From CAYRTD01 sp964426915 (GTDB lineage Bacteria > Bacteroidota > Bacteroidia > Bacteroidales > GCA-2748055), in NCBI GenBank assembly GCA_964426915.1, contig CAYRTD010000139.1:1-10027 (forward strand): DNA of 10,027 bases. Reading direction: 5' to 3'. A model generated the notes under the pieces. It saw only the letters and a program-made list of their open reading frames with translations. It ran no database searches and was not told the origin of the DNA. Numbering within the stretch: position 1 is the first letter of the stretch; each line of letters begins with the position of its first letter. The position numbers were made by a program, and so were the translations under genes. This document shows positions 1 through 5,744 of the stretch, one piece after another.

Positions 1-131
1 CGCCGAAGGCTTGCCGTAGGCGCAGCGCGTAGCTTTCACCGGCGGCCGAAGCCTTTGGCGAAGGACTCAGCAGAGCAAAGCCGGGCGTTTTGTCGGGCCA
101 ACGCGCCGTGCTAAAAATCGGTAGTGGTTGG
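1..131. repeat. GC-rich interspersed repeat, related to the REP-like ends at 4650-5445
   Basis: No gene is credible here. The stretch is much more GC-rich than the DNA that follows and is full of short inverted repeats. Bases 1-12 pair with 49-60 apart from one G-T position. Bases 51-84 can be aligned with gaps to the left inverted repeat of the transposase element: both read GCCTT, then GCGAAG, then TCAGC, then RGAGCAA. This suggests a degenerate or divergent copy of the same repeat family. The block runs off the left edge of the window, so its true boundary is not visible. That it is a repeat is inferred from internal structure and the similarity to 4650-4716, not from a genome-wide search. 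Confidence 0.5.
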
Positions 132-148
132 TTAGTTCTTTTCCTCAC

Positions 149-250
149 TCCCCTGCGAATTTCGCGTTGTCATTTCGACGGAGGGGATTTTGCCCTGGCA
201 AAATACCCGATGGAGAAACCTCTCTCTCCTTCAAGTCGGGAAGTTCTTGT
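149..250. repeat. Interspersed palindromic repeat carrying GTCATTTCGACGGAGG
   Basis: The string GTCATTTCGACGGAGG followed by GATGGAGAAACCTC resembles a dispersed intergenic repeat often met in Bacteroidota genomes; that is recalled, not searched. The sequence shows a palindrome at 187-204 (ATTTTGCC, CT, GGCAAAAT) that extends to GGG/CCC at 184-186 and 206-208 with one bulged A, and a smaller palindrome, GCGAA-T-TTCGC, at 155-165. A 78-codon open frame at 90-326 crosses this and the preceding repeat and is judged spurious. Confidence 0.45.
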
Positions 251-330
251 CGGGAAAATTGCATTAATAAGAGTTGAAGCATCCTCGCTTTTGACATTGT
301 ATTTTATTCCGGGAAGAAGTAAATAATTCT

Positions 331-711
331 CATCACTTCATTATTTGTAACCATGCTATGGCAGCAATTGATTATTCAAATTCTCGTAATTACAGTATTT
401 TCAGGCTTTACAATTCGTTTTAACTGGCAAATAAGGTAATATATCATCCTAATTGAGAACTAATTGCCGTGTTGAAATAGCTTGACCTGGAATAGGTAGA
501 TATCCTTAAGTTGACACGTATGCCTCCCCGGAGGGAATAATATTAGGATCTTTCCTCAAAGTATTGACACCTATACCCGGCAGAGGTAGAGTCTTGCTGT
601 TATTTTCTGCTGTCTCCCATTTTTTTTCCGAATTTCTCAACTCATAATCACCATAATAACTATTTTTGGCCGTTAGTTTATAATAATTCGAAAATAGTTA
701 ATTAGGTTCGG
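331..711. other. AT-rich intergenic spacer upstream of the Wzy_C gene
   Basis: I see no gene here. It holds two copies of TTGACAC (511-517 and 564-570, both followed by a similar CNTATNC-like stretch) and a small palindrome, CCTCC-CC-GGAGG, at 523-534. TATTTTTG at 661-668 matches the Bacteroidota -7 element TANNTTTG about 44 bases before the ATG at 712, but I find no TTTG at the proper distance upstream, so it is only a weak promoter candidate. The true promoter of the three-gene run probably lies in this spacer. Confidence 0.4.
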
Positions 712-2337
712 ATGGTCTCAACCCTCAGGCAATATAGCCGGCATATATATTTCTATGGTATTATACTGTTGGCAATGAGTCTTCCATTGTCCATATATAC
801 GACCAGCCTTGCAGAAATTGTTCTGCTTGTTAACTGGATCATTGAGGGCCGGTTCAAAAGCAAATTCCGGGTATTAAAAAACCGCCCTTCATTATGGTTT
901 ATAATGGCATTGTATGGCTTACACCTTGTCGCGCTTCTTTATTCCGATCCCGGAAATTATGATTATGCCCTGAAAGATCTGAAAGTTAAATTGCCTTTAT
1001 TAATTCTCCCGCTGATTATCGGAACTTCACGGGCACTCAACCGGGATCAGATCAAAATTGTTCTTTTGCTTTTCTGTCTGGCGACTTTTTCTTCCACACT
1101 GGTTTCCTTCGGAGTTTTCCTGGGGATCATTCCCTATGAATATTACGATTTCAGGGATATTTCCATTTTTATTTCCCACATCCGGCTGGCCCTTATGGTA
1201 AATTTCTCTGTATTTATTCTTGTATATTATATGTTCATTACGAACCCTAAAAAACGTTTCCGGAGGGGCATTTCTATGGCGGCCGGCTTAATGATCCTGT
1301 GGTTCGTGTTTTTTTTCGTTTTATTAAGATCACTTACAGGTTTGTTTATTTTTGGTGTTCTGATCCTTGTGCTGGCGTGGATCTATTCCGGTGGAATTAG
1401 CGGCAGGTCGATACGTTATTTTGCCCGGACAGTGATAATTTTGGTGCCTGTGCTTATCACAATTCTTATACTCGGCAGTATCAAAAGATTTTATGATACT
1501 GAGGAGGTGGATTTCAGGAAGCTGGATGATTATACTCAGTCGGGTAATCCTTATTTTCACGACACCCTCAGGAAGGCTCGGGAAAACGGGAATTTTGTCT
1601 GGATCTATGTTGCAGAGAATGAAATGGAGGAAGCATGGAATGAACGAAGTGAGATTGCCTATGACAGCCTCGACAGAAAGAGACAGGAAATAAAATATAC
1701 GCTTATCCGCTACCTAACGTCCAAAGGACTCCGGAAAGATAGTGCAGGTGTAATGACCCTGTCCGAATCGGATATTGAAGCCATTGAAAATGGAAAGGCC
1801 AATTATATATTTAAGAATAAATATAGTCTTTACCCAAGGATTTATGAAGTAGTGTGGGAGATAGACGGTTACCTGAGGGGCGGAGATCCCAGCGGACACT
1901 CGGTTGCACAGAGGATTGCCTACCTGGGTGCGGCAAAATCAATATTCCTGGAAAATCCGTTGATCGGGGTAGGTACCGGGGATGTCGGGAATTCTTTTAA
2001 TGAATATTACCGGCAGTCCGGATCACAATTAAAAAGTGATTACAGAAGAAGGGCACACAATCAGTATGTTACATTTTTAATCACCTTTGGAATTCTGGGA
2101 TTCATTATATCTATGATATCTCTTATCACGCCCGTATTTTTGGAAAAGGCATGGAATGATTATCTTACTATCGTTTTCCTGATCATAGCATTCTTATCCA
2201 TGCTGAACGAAGACACCCTGGAAACTCAAACGGGAGTTTCCTTTTTTATGTTTTTCTATGCACTGCTCCTTTTCGGGAGAAATAAAGTTGAAGACAATGA
2301 AGAATACTTATCTGAGAAAGGCCCTGGATCTGGCTGA
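712..2337 (+). CDS. O-antigen ligase / polymerase-like (Wzy_C) polytopic membrane protein
   Basis: A predicted inner-membrane glycan-transfer enzyme of the Wzy_C/WaaL superfamily, which polymerises or transfers lipid-linked glycans on the periplasmic side. Hydrophobic segments lie roughly at residues 13-40, 60-78, 95-140, 152-176, 188-225, 238-256, 452-472, 484-500 and 507-522. Between the middle and last groups is a hydrophilic loop at about 257-450, as this superfamily shows. The loop ends in the typical signature: R401 in an AQRIAYLG context, NPLIGVGTG (415-423), then RRAHNQYV (446-453). H449 corresponds to the conserved histidine of O-antigen ligases. The loop is long and its first half is charged (265-370), which is unusual. 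The glycan and acceptor cannot be told from sequence, so ligase, polymerase and PglL-like protein oligosaccharyltransferase all remain possible. The ATG at 712 fits the first hydrophobic segment; no strong Shine-Dalgarno is seen. The 3' end overlaps the next gene by 41 bases. Confidence 0.85.
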   Translation: MVSTLRQYSRHIYFYGIILLAMSLPLSIYTTSLAEIVLLVNWIIEGRFKSKFRVLKNRPSLWFIMALYGLHLVALLYSDPGNYDYALKDLKVKLPLLILPLIIGTSRALNRDQIKIVLLLFCLATFSSTLVSFGVFLGIIPYEYYDFRDISIFISHIRLALMVNFSVFILVYYMFITNPKKRFRRGISMAAGLMILWFVFFFVLLRSLTGLFIFGVLILVLAWIYSGGISGRSIRYFARTVIILVPVLITILILGSIKRFYDTEEVDFRKLDDYTQSGNPYFHDTLRKARENGNFVWIYVAENEMEEAWNERSEIAYDSLDRKRQEIKYTLIRYLTSKGLRKDSAGVMTLSESDIEAIENGKANYIFKNKYSLYPRIYEVVWEIDGYLRGGDPSGHSVAQRIAYLGAAKSIFLENPLIGVGTGDVGNSFNEYYRQSGSQLKSDYRRRAHNQYVTFLITFGILGFIISMISLITPVFLEKAWNDYLTIVFLIIAFLSMLNEDTLETQTGVSFFMFFYALLLFGRNKVEDNEEYLSEKGPGSG

Positions 2338-2761
2338 AAAAAACATGGATAGCGGGGGAGGGCCATTCGGCGCTCTTATTGTAAAGGATGGGAAGATTAT
2401 CTCAGAGGCTGCCAACAGAGTGACTCCTGAAAACGATCCCACTGCCCATGCCGAGATCCTTGCCATCCGGGCTGCCTCGAAAAAGCTGAATACATGGGAT
2501 CTTTCCGGCTGTGAACTCTATACCTCCTGCGAACCTTGTCCTATGTGCATGGGTGCGGTCTACTGGGCACATATCGGGAAAGTATATTATGCTGCCGGCC
2601 ACGAGGATGCAAGAAATGCAGGCTTCGATGATGCCGACATGTATAATGAAATGAAAAAAGAGCCCCCGGAAAGAAAGATCTTTATGAAAGCTGAGATGGA
2701 GGAGGAGGGAAGAAAGATATTTGAAAAATGGAAAGCAAAAGAAGATAAACTTGAGTACTGA
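2297..2761 (+). CDS. guaD: Guanine deaminase, cytidine deaminase-fold (GuaD type)
   Basis: Predicted to hydrolyse guanine to xanthine and ammonia in the cytosol, in purine salvage and catabolism. Counting from the ATG at 2297 the protein has 154 residues, close to Bacillus subtilis GuaD. It follows that family nearly throughout: GGPFGA at 21-26, IVKDG at 28-32, NDPTAHAE at 46-53, TSCEPCPMC at 76-84, AGFDD at 108-112 and a C-terminal EY. H51, C81 and C84 are the expected zinc ligands and E53 the proton shuttle. The AGFDD segment and the C-terminal tail argue for GuaD over the related tRNA adenosine deaminase TadA, the main alternative. An earlier in-frame ATG at 2258 would add 13 residues lying deeper in the upstream gene and out of register with the family start, so 2297 is preferred. 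It overlaps the Wzy_C gene by 41 bases and the glycosylase gene by up to 41, which implies co-transcription and possible translational coupling. Confidence 0.87.
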   Translation: MKNTYLRKALDLAEKNMDSGGGPFGALIVKDGKIISEAANRVTPENDPTAHAEILAIRAASKKLNTWDLSGCELYTSCEPCPMCMGAVYWAHIGKVYYAAGHEDARNAGFDDADMYNEMKKEPPERKIFMKAEMEEEGRKIFEKWKAKEDKLEY

Positions 2762-3266
2762 AAAACTTCAAAAAGATTTTTTTATTCGCGATGTTCTTAC
2801 TGTAGCCTGTGATCTGCCCGGGACAAAACTTGTCCTGGTGAAGGACGGACTTCGGCATAGTTATACCATCACCGAAACGGAAGCCTACCGCGGAAGTGAC
2901 GATCTCGCATGTCATGCAAGCAAAGGGATGACCCCTCGCACGGAAGTAATGTTCCGGGAAGGAGGAATTATATATATGTACCTTATTTACGGAATGTACT
3001 GGATGCTGAATATCGTGACCTCCGTGGAAAATGATCCTCAGGCGGTTCTGATCCGAGGACTCGATGAGGTTAAGGGACCGGGCCGGCTTAGCCGGGAGCT
3101 GGGACTGGACCGGTCTTTCAACGGGGAATCACTCACCGCGTCCGCAAGGATATGGCTGGAGAAGGGAGATAAGCCGGAAAAGATCCTTACTTCACCACGA
3201 ATAGGGATTAATTATGCCGGGGAGCCATGGATCAGTAAGCCCTGGAGGTTTTATCTGCCCGACTGA
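2721..3266 (+). CDS. mpg: DNA-3-methyladenine glycosylase, AAG/MPG family
   Basis: A base-excision repair enzyme that removes alkylated purines, and in many relatives hypoxanthine, from DNA. The match to human AAG is clear. ETEAY at 52-56 gives E54 as the counterpart of the catalytic E125 and Y56 that of Y127. H65 matches H136, and YMYLIYGMY at 85-93 gives Y87 for Y159 and Y90 for the intercalating Y162. N97 matches N169 and R112 in VLIRGLD matches R182. The C-terminal KPWRFYLPD is also typical. No ATG lies in frame near the N-terminus. TTG at 2721 is preceded by GGAGGAGGAGGGA (2698-2710), but those bases also encode a Glu-rich stretch of the deaminase. TTG at 2751 would still leave the whole domain intact and cut the overlap to 11 bases. 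The last 35 bases overlap the convergent barrel gene. The family is firm; the start is not. Confidence 0.9.
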   Translation: MKNGKQKKINLSTEKLQKDFFIRDVLTVACDLPGTKLVLVKDGLRHSYTITETEAYRGSDDLACHASKGMTPRTEVMFREGGIIYMYLIYGMYWMLNIVTSVENDPQAVLIRGLDEVKGPGRLSRELGLDRSFNGESLTASARIWLEKGDKPEKILTSPRIGINYAGEPWISKPWRFYLPD

Positions 3267-4362
3267 ATATCCCGATCCATTCATCCACTATTATGTGAAG
3301 TCCGTAAGTATATTGCATTTTCTGAATTACCGTGTCGTAATAACCTTCGAACCGGATGTTAAGCGATGAGTTGTCTCCGGTTTTCTTTCCCAGCCCGGCC
3401 TTGAAAAGTATAAATTGCCGACTTTCATTTCCATTACTGTCCGGAGTTCCGGGGCTGAATAATAAGGGCTGTCCCAGTATGGATTCCCAGTTCTTTTCAT
3501 AAAAATATCCCAGGCCGAATGAGAAAAGTTCTCCTTTCAGTTCTCCGTAACCATAAAGTGCGTTGCCATTAACAGCATCAAGTGCTGCTTCTTCATGATA
3601 TATGTCTGCTTTAAGCATAATTCGATTGAATATCCCAAGATCTGCCTGTTTTGTCCATTCAACCCCACCGCCCAAATCCATGCGGGTTTCTACCGGTTCA
3701 TCGGTTATATTTATCTGGCCGCCTTTGTGTCCGGCTATTATATAATAAGGTATCTTTAATTGATGGGTTTCATTTTTAAATAGACTCAAGGAAGAAGAAT
3801 GTCCGAAAACAAACTCTTCCCTGAAGGGATCCCCCGGTTCTATAAAACTTATCCAGTCGAGCCAGGTGACGGAATTCCACCGGTTGCCGGAATAATTGAT
3901 CATAATGCCGTTTCCCTGGAGAGTGGTAAACTGATTTTCAAACTTGAAAAGAGGTTCAGGAAGGTTTAGAGCTGCCCCTTTGTTGTAACTGCCGAGTGAT
4001 ATTCTTAGGTTTTTGGTGGGTTCATAACTGACCGATAACCAGGGAAGGAGGTCGGCAAAACCTTCCTGACCGTGGTATTTTAATAAATGGATCCCTCCGG
4101 AGAGGGAAAACTCCGGACGGAAATAGTAGTAAATAACGGGCTGAAAATAGTTGCCGGTAAGGGTATAGCCCTCTGCATGCGTATCGAAAAATTCGTTATT
4201 ATTGAAAAATCCGGCGGCCCTGATGGCCAGATATAATTCATTATCCCGGGCCGGAACCCTTTCACGGTGCCTGTAATTATCCTGCTGGAATTGTGCGATT
4301 ACAGAGGATGTGTTTAATAAAATAAATATTGTTAAGGCAATTATTTGAGCTGATTCTTTCAT
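3232..4362 (-). CDS. Exported, probable outer-membrane beta-barrel protein of unknown function
   Basis: I do not recognise a named family. The 376-residue product starts with a signal peptide: MKES, a hydrophobic core at about 7-16, and a likely signal peptidase I site after SVIA (A23/Q24). The rest is rich in alternating polar and aromatic segments such as YFQPVIYYYFRPEFSLSGG, LRISLGSYNKG, LFSFGLGYFYE and LNIRFEGYYD. Many are separated by Asn/Gly/Asp turns, as in outer-membrane beta-barrels, and the protein ends in Tyr. No plug, TonB box or enzyme motif is visible. A porin-like or structural outer-membrane role is inferred from composition only. The gene is convergent with the glycosylase gene, and the two share 35 bases at their 3' ends. 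The last ten residues (SRADKTSRAY) lie in or near the shared stretch and follow the last barrel-like strand. Confidence 0.65.
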   Translation of the reverse strand: MKESAQIIALTIFILLNTSSVIAQFQQDNYRHRERVPARDNELYLAIRAAGFFNNNEFFDTHAEGYTLTGNYFQPVIYYYFRPEFSLSGGIHLLKYHGQEGFADLLPWLSVSYEPTKNLRISLGSYNKGAALNLPEPLFKFENQFTTLQGNGIMINYSGNRWNSVTWLDWISFIEPGDPFREEFVFGHSSSLSLFKNETHQLKIPYYIIAGHKGGQINITDEPVETRMDLGGGVEWTKQADLGIFNRIMLKADIYHEEAALDAVNGNALYGYGELKGELFSFGLGYFYEKNWESILGQPLLFSPGTPDSNGNESRQFILFKAGLGKKTGDNSSLNIRFEGYYDTVIQKMQYTYGLHIIVDEWIGIFSRADKTSRAY

Positions 4363-4426
4363 AGTAATTATCCGTGAAAAGCTGTTCGCTGCTGTGATTG
4401 TTTAATAGTTTATGCGATATACATCT

Positions 4427-4434
4427 CAAAATTA
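4427..4434 (-). promoter_or_regulatory. Candidate -7 promoter element for the barrel protein gene
   Basis: Read on the minus strand this is TAATTTTG, an exact match to the Bacteroidota -7 consensus TANNTTTG. It lies about 65 bases upstream of the ATG at 4362. No TTTG is found at the usual 19-21 bases further upstream, so support rests on one element only. Confidence 0.3.
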
Positions 4435-4478
4435 GGACAATAATTTAATATTTATAGTTTCGTACTGGAAATAATTCT

Positions 4479-4517
4479 GGAATGGGGGATTCCCACAAGC
4501 GCGGGGGCTTGGGTGGG
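4479..4517. repeat. Compound G-rich hairpin
   Basis: Two overlapping inverted repeats. GGAAT and ATTCC flank a run of five G at 4479-4493. CCCACAAGC (4492-4500) pairs with GCTTGGGTGGG (4507-4517) with two extra bases in the second arm and a 6-base loop. The arms share bases, so only one stem can form at a time. There is no following T-run in either direction, so an intrinsic terminator is unlikely. A repeat-element remnant is the likeliest reading. Confidence 0.4.
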
Positions 4518-4649
4518 GCAGGAATGAGCAAAATGTTTTCAGATTGTAATTCTTAAATAGTCTTTTTTAGACAGCTTCGGCGGCTGTTATTCACATCCTT
4601 TCGTTTTCACAGGGATAAACCTTTGAGTGTTTGTGACATTGTTTTAGTA

Positions 4650-4716
4650 CTCCGGATTGCAATTCCGGCCTGCTCGCCTTCGCGAAGCTTCAGCGGAGCA
4701 AGGAAAGGCCAGCTTA
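4650..4716. repeat. Left 67-bp inverted repeat of the transposase unit
   Basis: It is the perfect reverse complement of 5379-5445. Inside are short palindromes: CCGG(A)TTGCAAT(T)CCGG-type pairing at 4652-4668, CTTCGCGAAG at 4679-4688, and GGCC at both 4667-4670 and 4707-4710, so the single strand can fold into a multi-part hairpin. Its last three bases, TTA, are the complement of the transposase TAA stop codon, so gene and repeat are fused at this end. Confidence 0.9.
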
Positions 4717-5169
4717 ATCATCCCATAAATATCGAAGGTCGAAATCCACACCATAAACTTTTAAAAACTCTAATAATTCTTCTTTATATGACTTTTTCTT
4801 ATGATGCTCTTTCTGTTCTCTGATATATTTTTTCGTTTTTTCAACCAGGGATTTACTTACCGAAAATCCTGAATATCCTCCCTGCCATCTAAAAAGTTTG
4901 TATTTTTTATTTTTAGTTTTGATCCATCGACTACTGTGTCTTTTGACTTCTTCTATCAAATCTGCAAGGGAGATATTCTTTGACATTAAACACAGAATAT
5001 GAACATGATCCTTCTCTCCATTGATTAAGATGGGTACTGAATCATTGTCTTTTGCTATCGAGGCGATATATGCATAGAGCTCATCTTCAATTTCTCTGCC
5101 AATTGTGATACTCGAATTTTTAATGCGAAAAATAATGTGTACATAAAGTTTTGATAAGGATTGTGACAT
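4714..5169 (-). CDS. tnpA: IS200/RAYT-type Y1 (HUH) transposase
   Basis: A single-strand DNA transposase of the Y1_Tnp family (IS200/IS605 TnpA and RAYT group), 151 residues and apparently intact. The family start SKLYVHIIFRIK is present at 6-17. The metal-binding HUH motif is H55-V56-H57 in KDHVHILC. The nucleophile is probably Y115 in KKYIREQKEHH, with Q119 a likely metal ligand. The C-terminal LEFLKVYGVDFDLRYLWDD is characteristic of the roughly 150-residue form common in Bacteroidota. It has no accessory TnpB or IscB gene. The ATG at 5169 is the first in frame and fits the family N-terminus. The stop codon lies in the left inverted repeat, and 209 bases of structured DNA separate the start codon from the right one. 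Single-copy RAYTs and multicopy IS200 elements differ mainly in copy number and end structure, so which applies here needs the whole genome. Confidence 0.9.
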   Translation of the reverse strand: MSQSLSKLYVHIIFRIKNSSITIGREIEDELYAYIASIAKDNDSVPILINGEKDHVHILCLMSKNISLADLIEEVKRHSSRWIKTKNKKYKLFRWQGGYSGFSVSKSLVEKTKKYIREQKEHHKKKSYKEELLEFLKVYGVDFDLRYLWDD

Positions 5170-5278
5170 GGTAATGATTTTAAATGATTTAATTATAGGC
5201 CCATTATTTATTTATATAAAAATGAGGGAAATCTCAGCCAGAGAAAAATGACTTTTTTTGATTTTTTTGACGAATTTT

Positions 5279-5381
5279 TAAGCTGGCCGCTCATTACCAC
5301 TGCCTTATACCCAGGGCGTCGTTCAATGAATATCAGGCCTTTGGCCTTCTATTCATTTCCACTTGCCCTGGGCTGGTATAA
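5279..5381. repeat. Large bipartite hairpin and 10-bp direct repeat next to the right inverted repeat
   Basis: TTATACC (5305-5311) pairs with GGTATAA (5375-5381), and CAGGGC (5312-5317) pairs with GCCCTG (5365-5370), leaving a GGCT bulge. After an 8/8 internal loop an inner stem follows: ATGAATA (5326-5332) with TATTCAT (5350-5356), then AGGCC/GGCCT around a TTT loop. The direct repeat TAAGCTGGCC occurs at 5279-5288 and again at 5379-5388, exactly 100 bases apart, the second being the inner edge of the right inverted repeat. The structure lies between the transposase start and the right end, so it could be a subterminal recognition site or an upstream control structure. Confidence 0.65.
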
Positions 5382-5445
5382 GCTGGCCTTTCCTTGCTCC
5401 GCTGAAGCTTCGCGAAGGCGAGCAGGCCGGAATTGCAATCCGGAG
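5379..5445. repeat. Right 67-bp inverted repeat of the transposase unit
   Basis: It is the perfect reverse complement of 4650-4716. Such perfect identity over 67 bases implies recent duplication, gene conversion or continued selection by the enzyme. Open frames at 5248-5713 that cross it are translations of repeat DNA and are not counted as genes. Confidence 0.9.
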
Positions 5446-5744
5446 CATTACATTCATTTTTAATACACTCAAAATTTTAGCTCCTGAAAAGGATGCTGGT
5501 ACACGCCCGCTCTCTTCACCAGCCCAACAGACCCTAAGGGTTTCAAAAACCCTTAGGGTCTGTTGGACGGGTGAAGAGAAGAAGTATGTCCTTAGAAAGA
5601 ATAATTCAGACTGTCAAGCTCAAATAATTACTAATCCTCATCTTGCTTTGGAGCGTCCGCCATTTGCATTTTTTATTAAAAAAGCTTGTATTTTAAGCTT
5701 ATTTATGACCTAAAAGACTAAAAGTTCATTTTTGAAGTTATATA
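5446..5744. other. Intergenic spacer between the transposase unit and the GT117 operon promoter
   Basis: No gene is credible. It holds the outer ACACTCAAA box (5465-5473), the long palindrome at 5511-5579, and a small AAGCTT/AAGCTT stem at 5682-5700. The remainder is AT-rich without recognised structure. Confidence 0.5.
5511..5579. repeat. Long near-perfect palindrome with ACCCTAAGGGT core
   Basis: Two stems are stacked. The 20-base arm at 5524-5543 (CCAACAG, ACCCTAAGGG, TTT) is perfectly complementary to 5547-5566 around a 3-base CAA loop. After a 3/3 internal loop (AGC/ACG), TCTCTTCACC (5511-5520) pairs perfectly with GGTGAAGAGA (5570-5579). There is no T-run after it on the plus strand, so it is not a typical intrinsic terminator. 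Length, isolation and GC contrast suggest a miniature palindromic mobile repeat. I recall similar CCCTAAGGGTTT palindromes in Bacteroidota intergenic DNA but could not search. Confidence 0.75.

Larger units (their letters stand above)
4363..4621. other. Intergenic spacer between the barrel gene and the transposase element
   Basis: No gene is credible. The half nearest the barrel gene is AT-rich and probably holds that gene's promoter. The other half has the compound hairpin described at 4479-4517 and a small stem at 4571-4587 (ACAGC/GCTGT). Nothing else is recognisable. Confidence 0.5.
4622..5473 (-). mobile_element. REPtron-like unit: Y1 transposase gene between long inverted repeats
   Basis: A single small HUH transposase gene (4714-5169, minus strand) lies between 67-bp inverted repeats that are perfect complements (4650-4716 and 5379-5445). 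Beyond a 19-bp diverged spacer on each side, TTTGAGTGT appears again in inverted orientation (4622-4630 and 5465-5473). The repeat arms are GC-rich and internally palindromic, like REP sequences. I see no target-site duplication, as expected for IS200/IS605-type and RAYT enzymes. A Y1 transposase flanked by two REP-like sequences in opposite orientation is the arrangement called RAYT-REP or REPtron. Outer limits are inferred from the symmetry. Confidence 0.7.

Noticed and set aside
90..326. 78-codon open frame on the plus strand
   Set aside because: It is a translation of two repeat blocks, with no start context or domain; the CHFDGG-like peptide is typical of repeat DNA read in frame.
564..592. 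TTGACA-N17-TAGAGT as a sigma-70 promoter
   Set aside because: Bacteroidota use TTTG/TANNTTTG promoters; the -10 match is poor and the position is over 100 bases from the gene.
2258..2296. Upstream ATG at 2258 as the guanine deaminase start
   Set aside because: It adds 13 residues deeper in the Wzy_C gene that have no counterpart at the GuaD family N-terminus.
4609..5490. Target-site duplication around the transposase unit
   Set aside because: Sequences outside the outer boxes do not match each other; enzymes of this class do not make duplications.
5511..5579. Intrinsic terminator
   Set aside because: No T-run follows the stem on the plus strand, and no plus-strand gene ends upstream of it.
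5248..5713. Two overlapping open frames on the plus strand
   Set aside because: They run through the right inverted repeat and the long palindrome; the peptides are repeat translations with no family resemblance.
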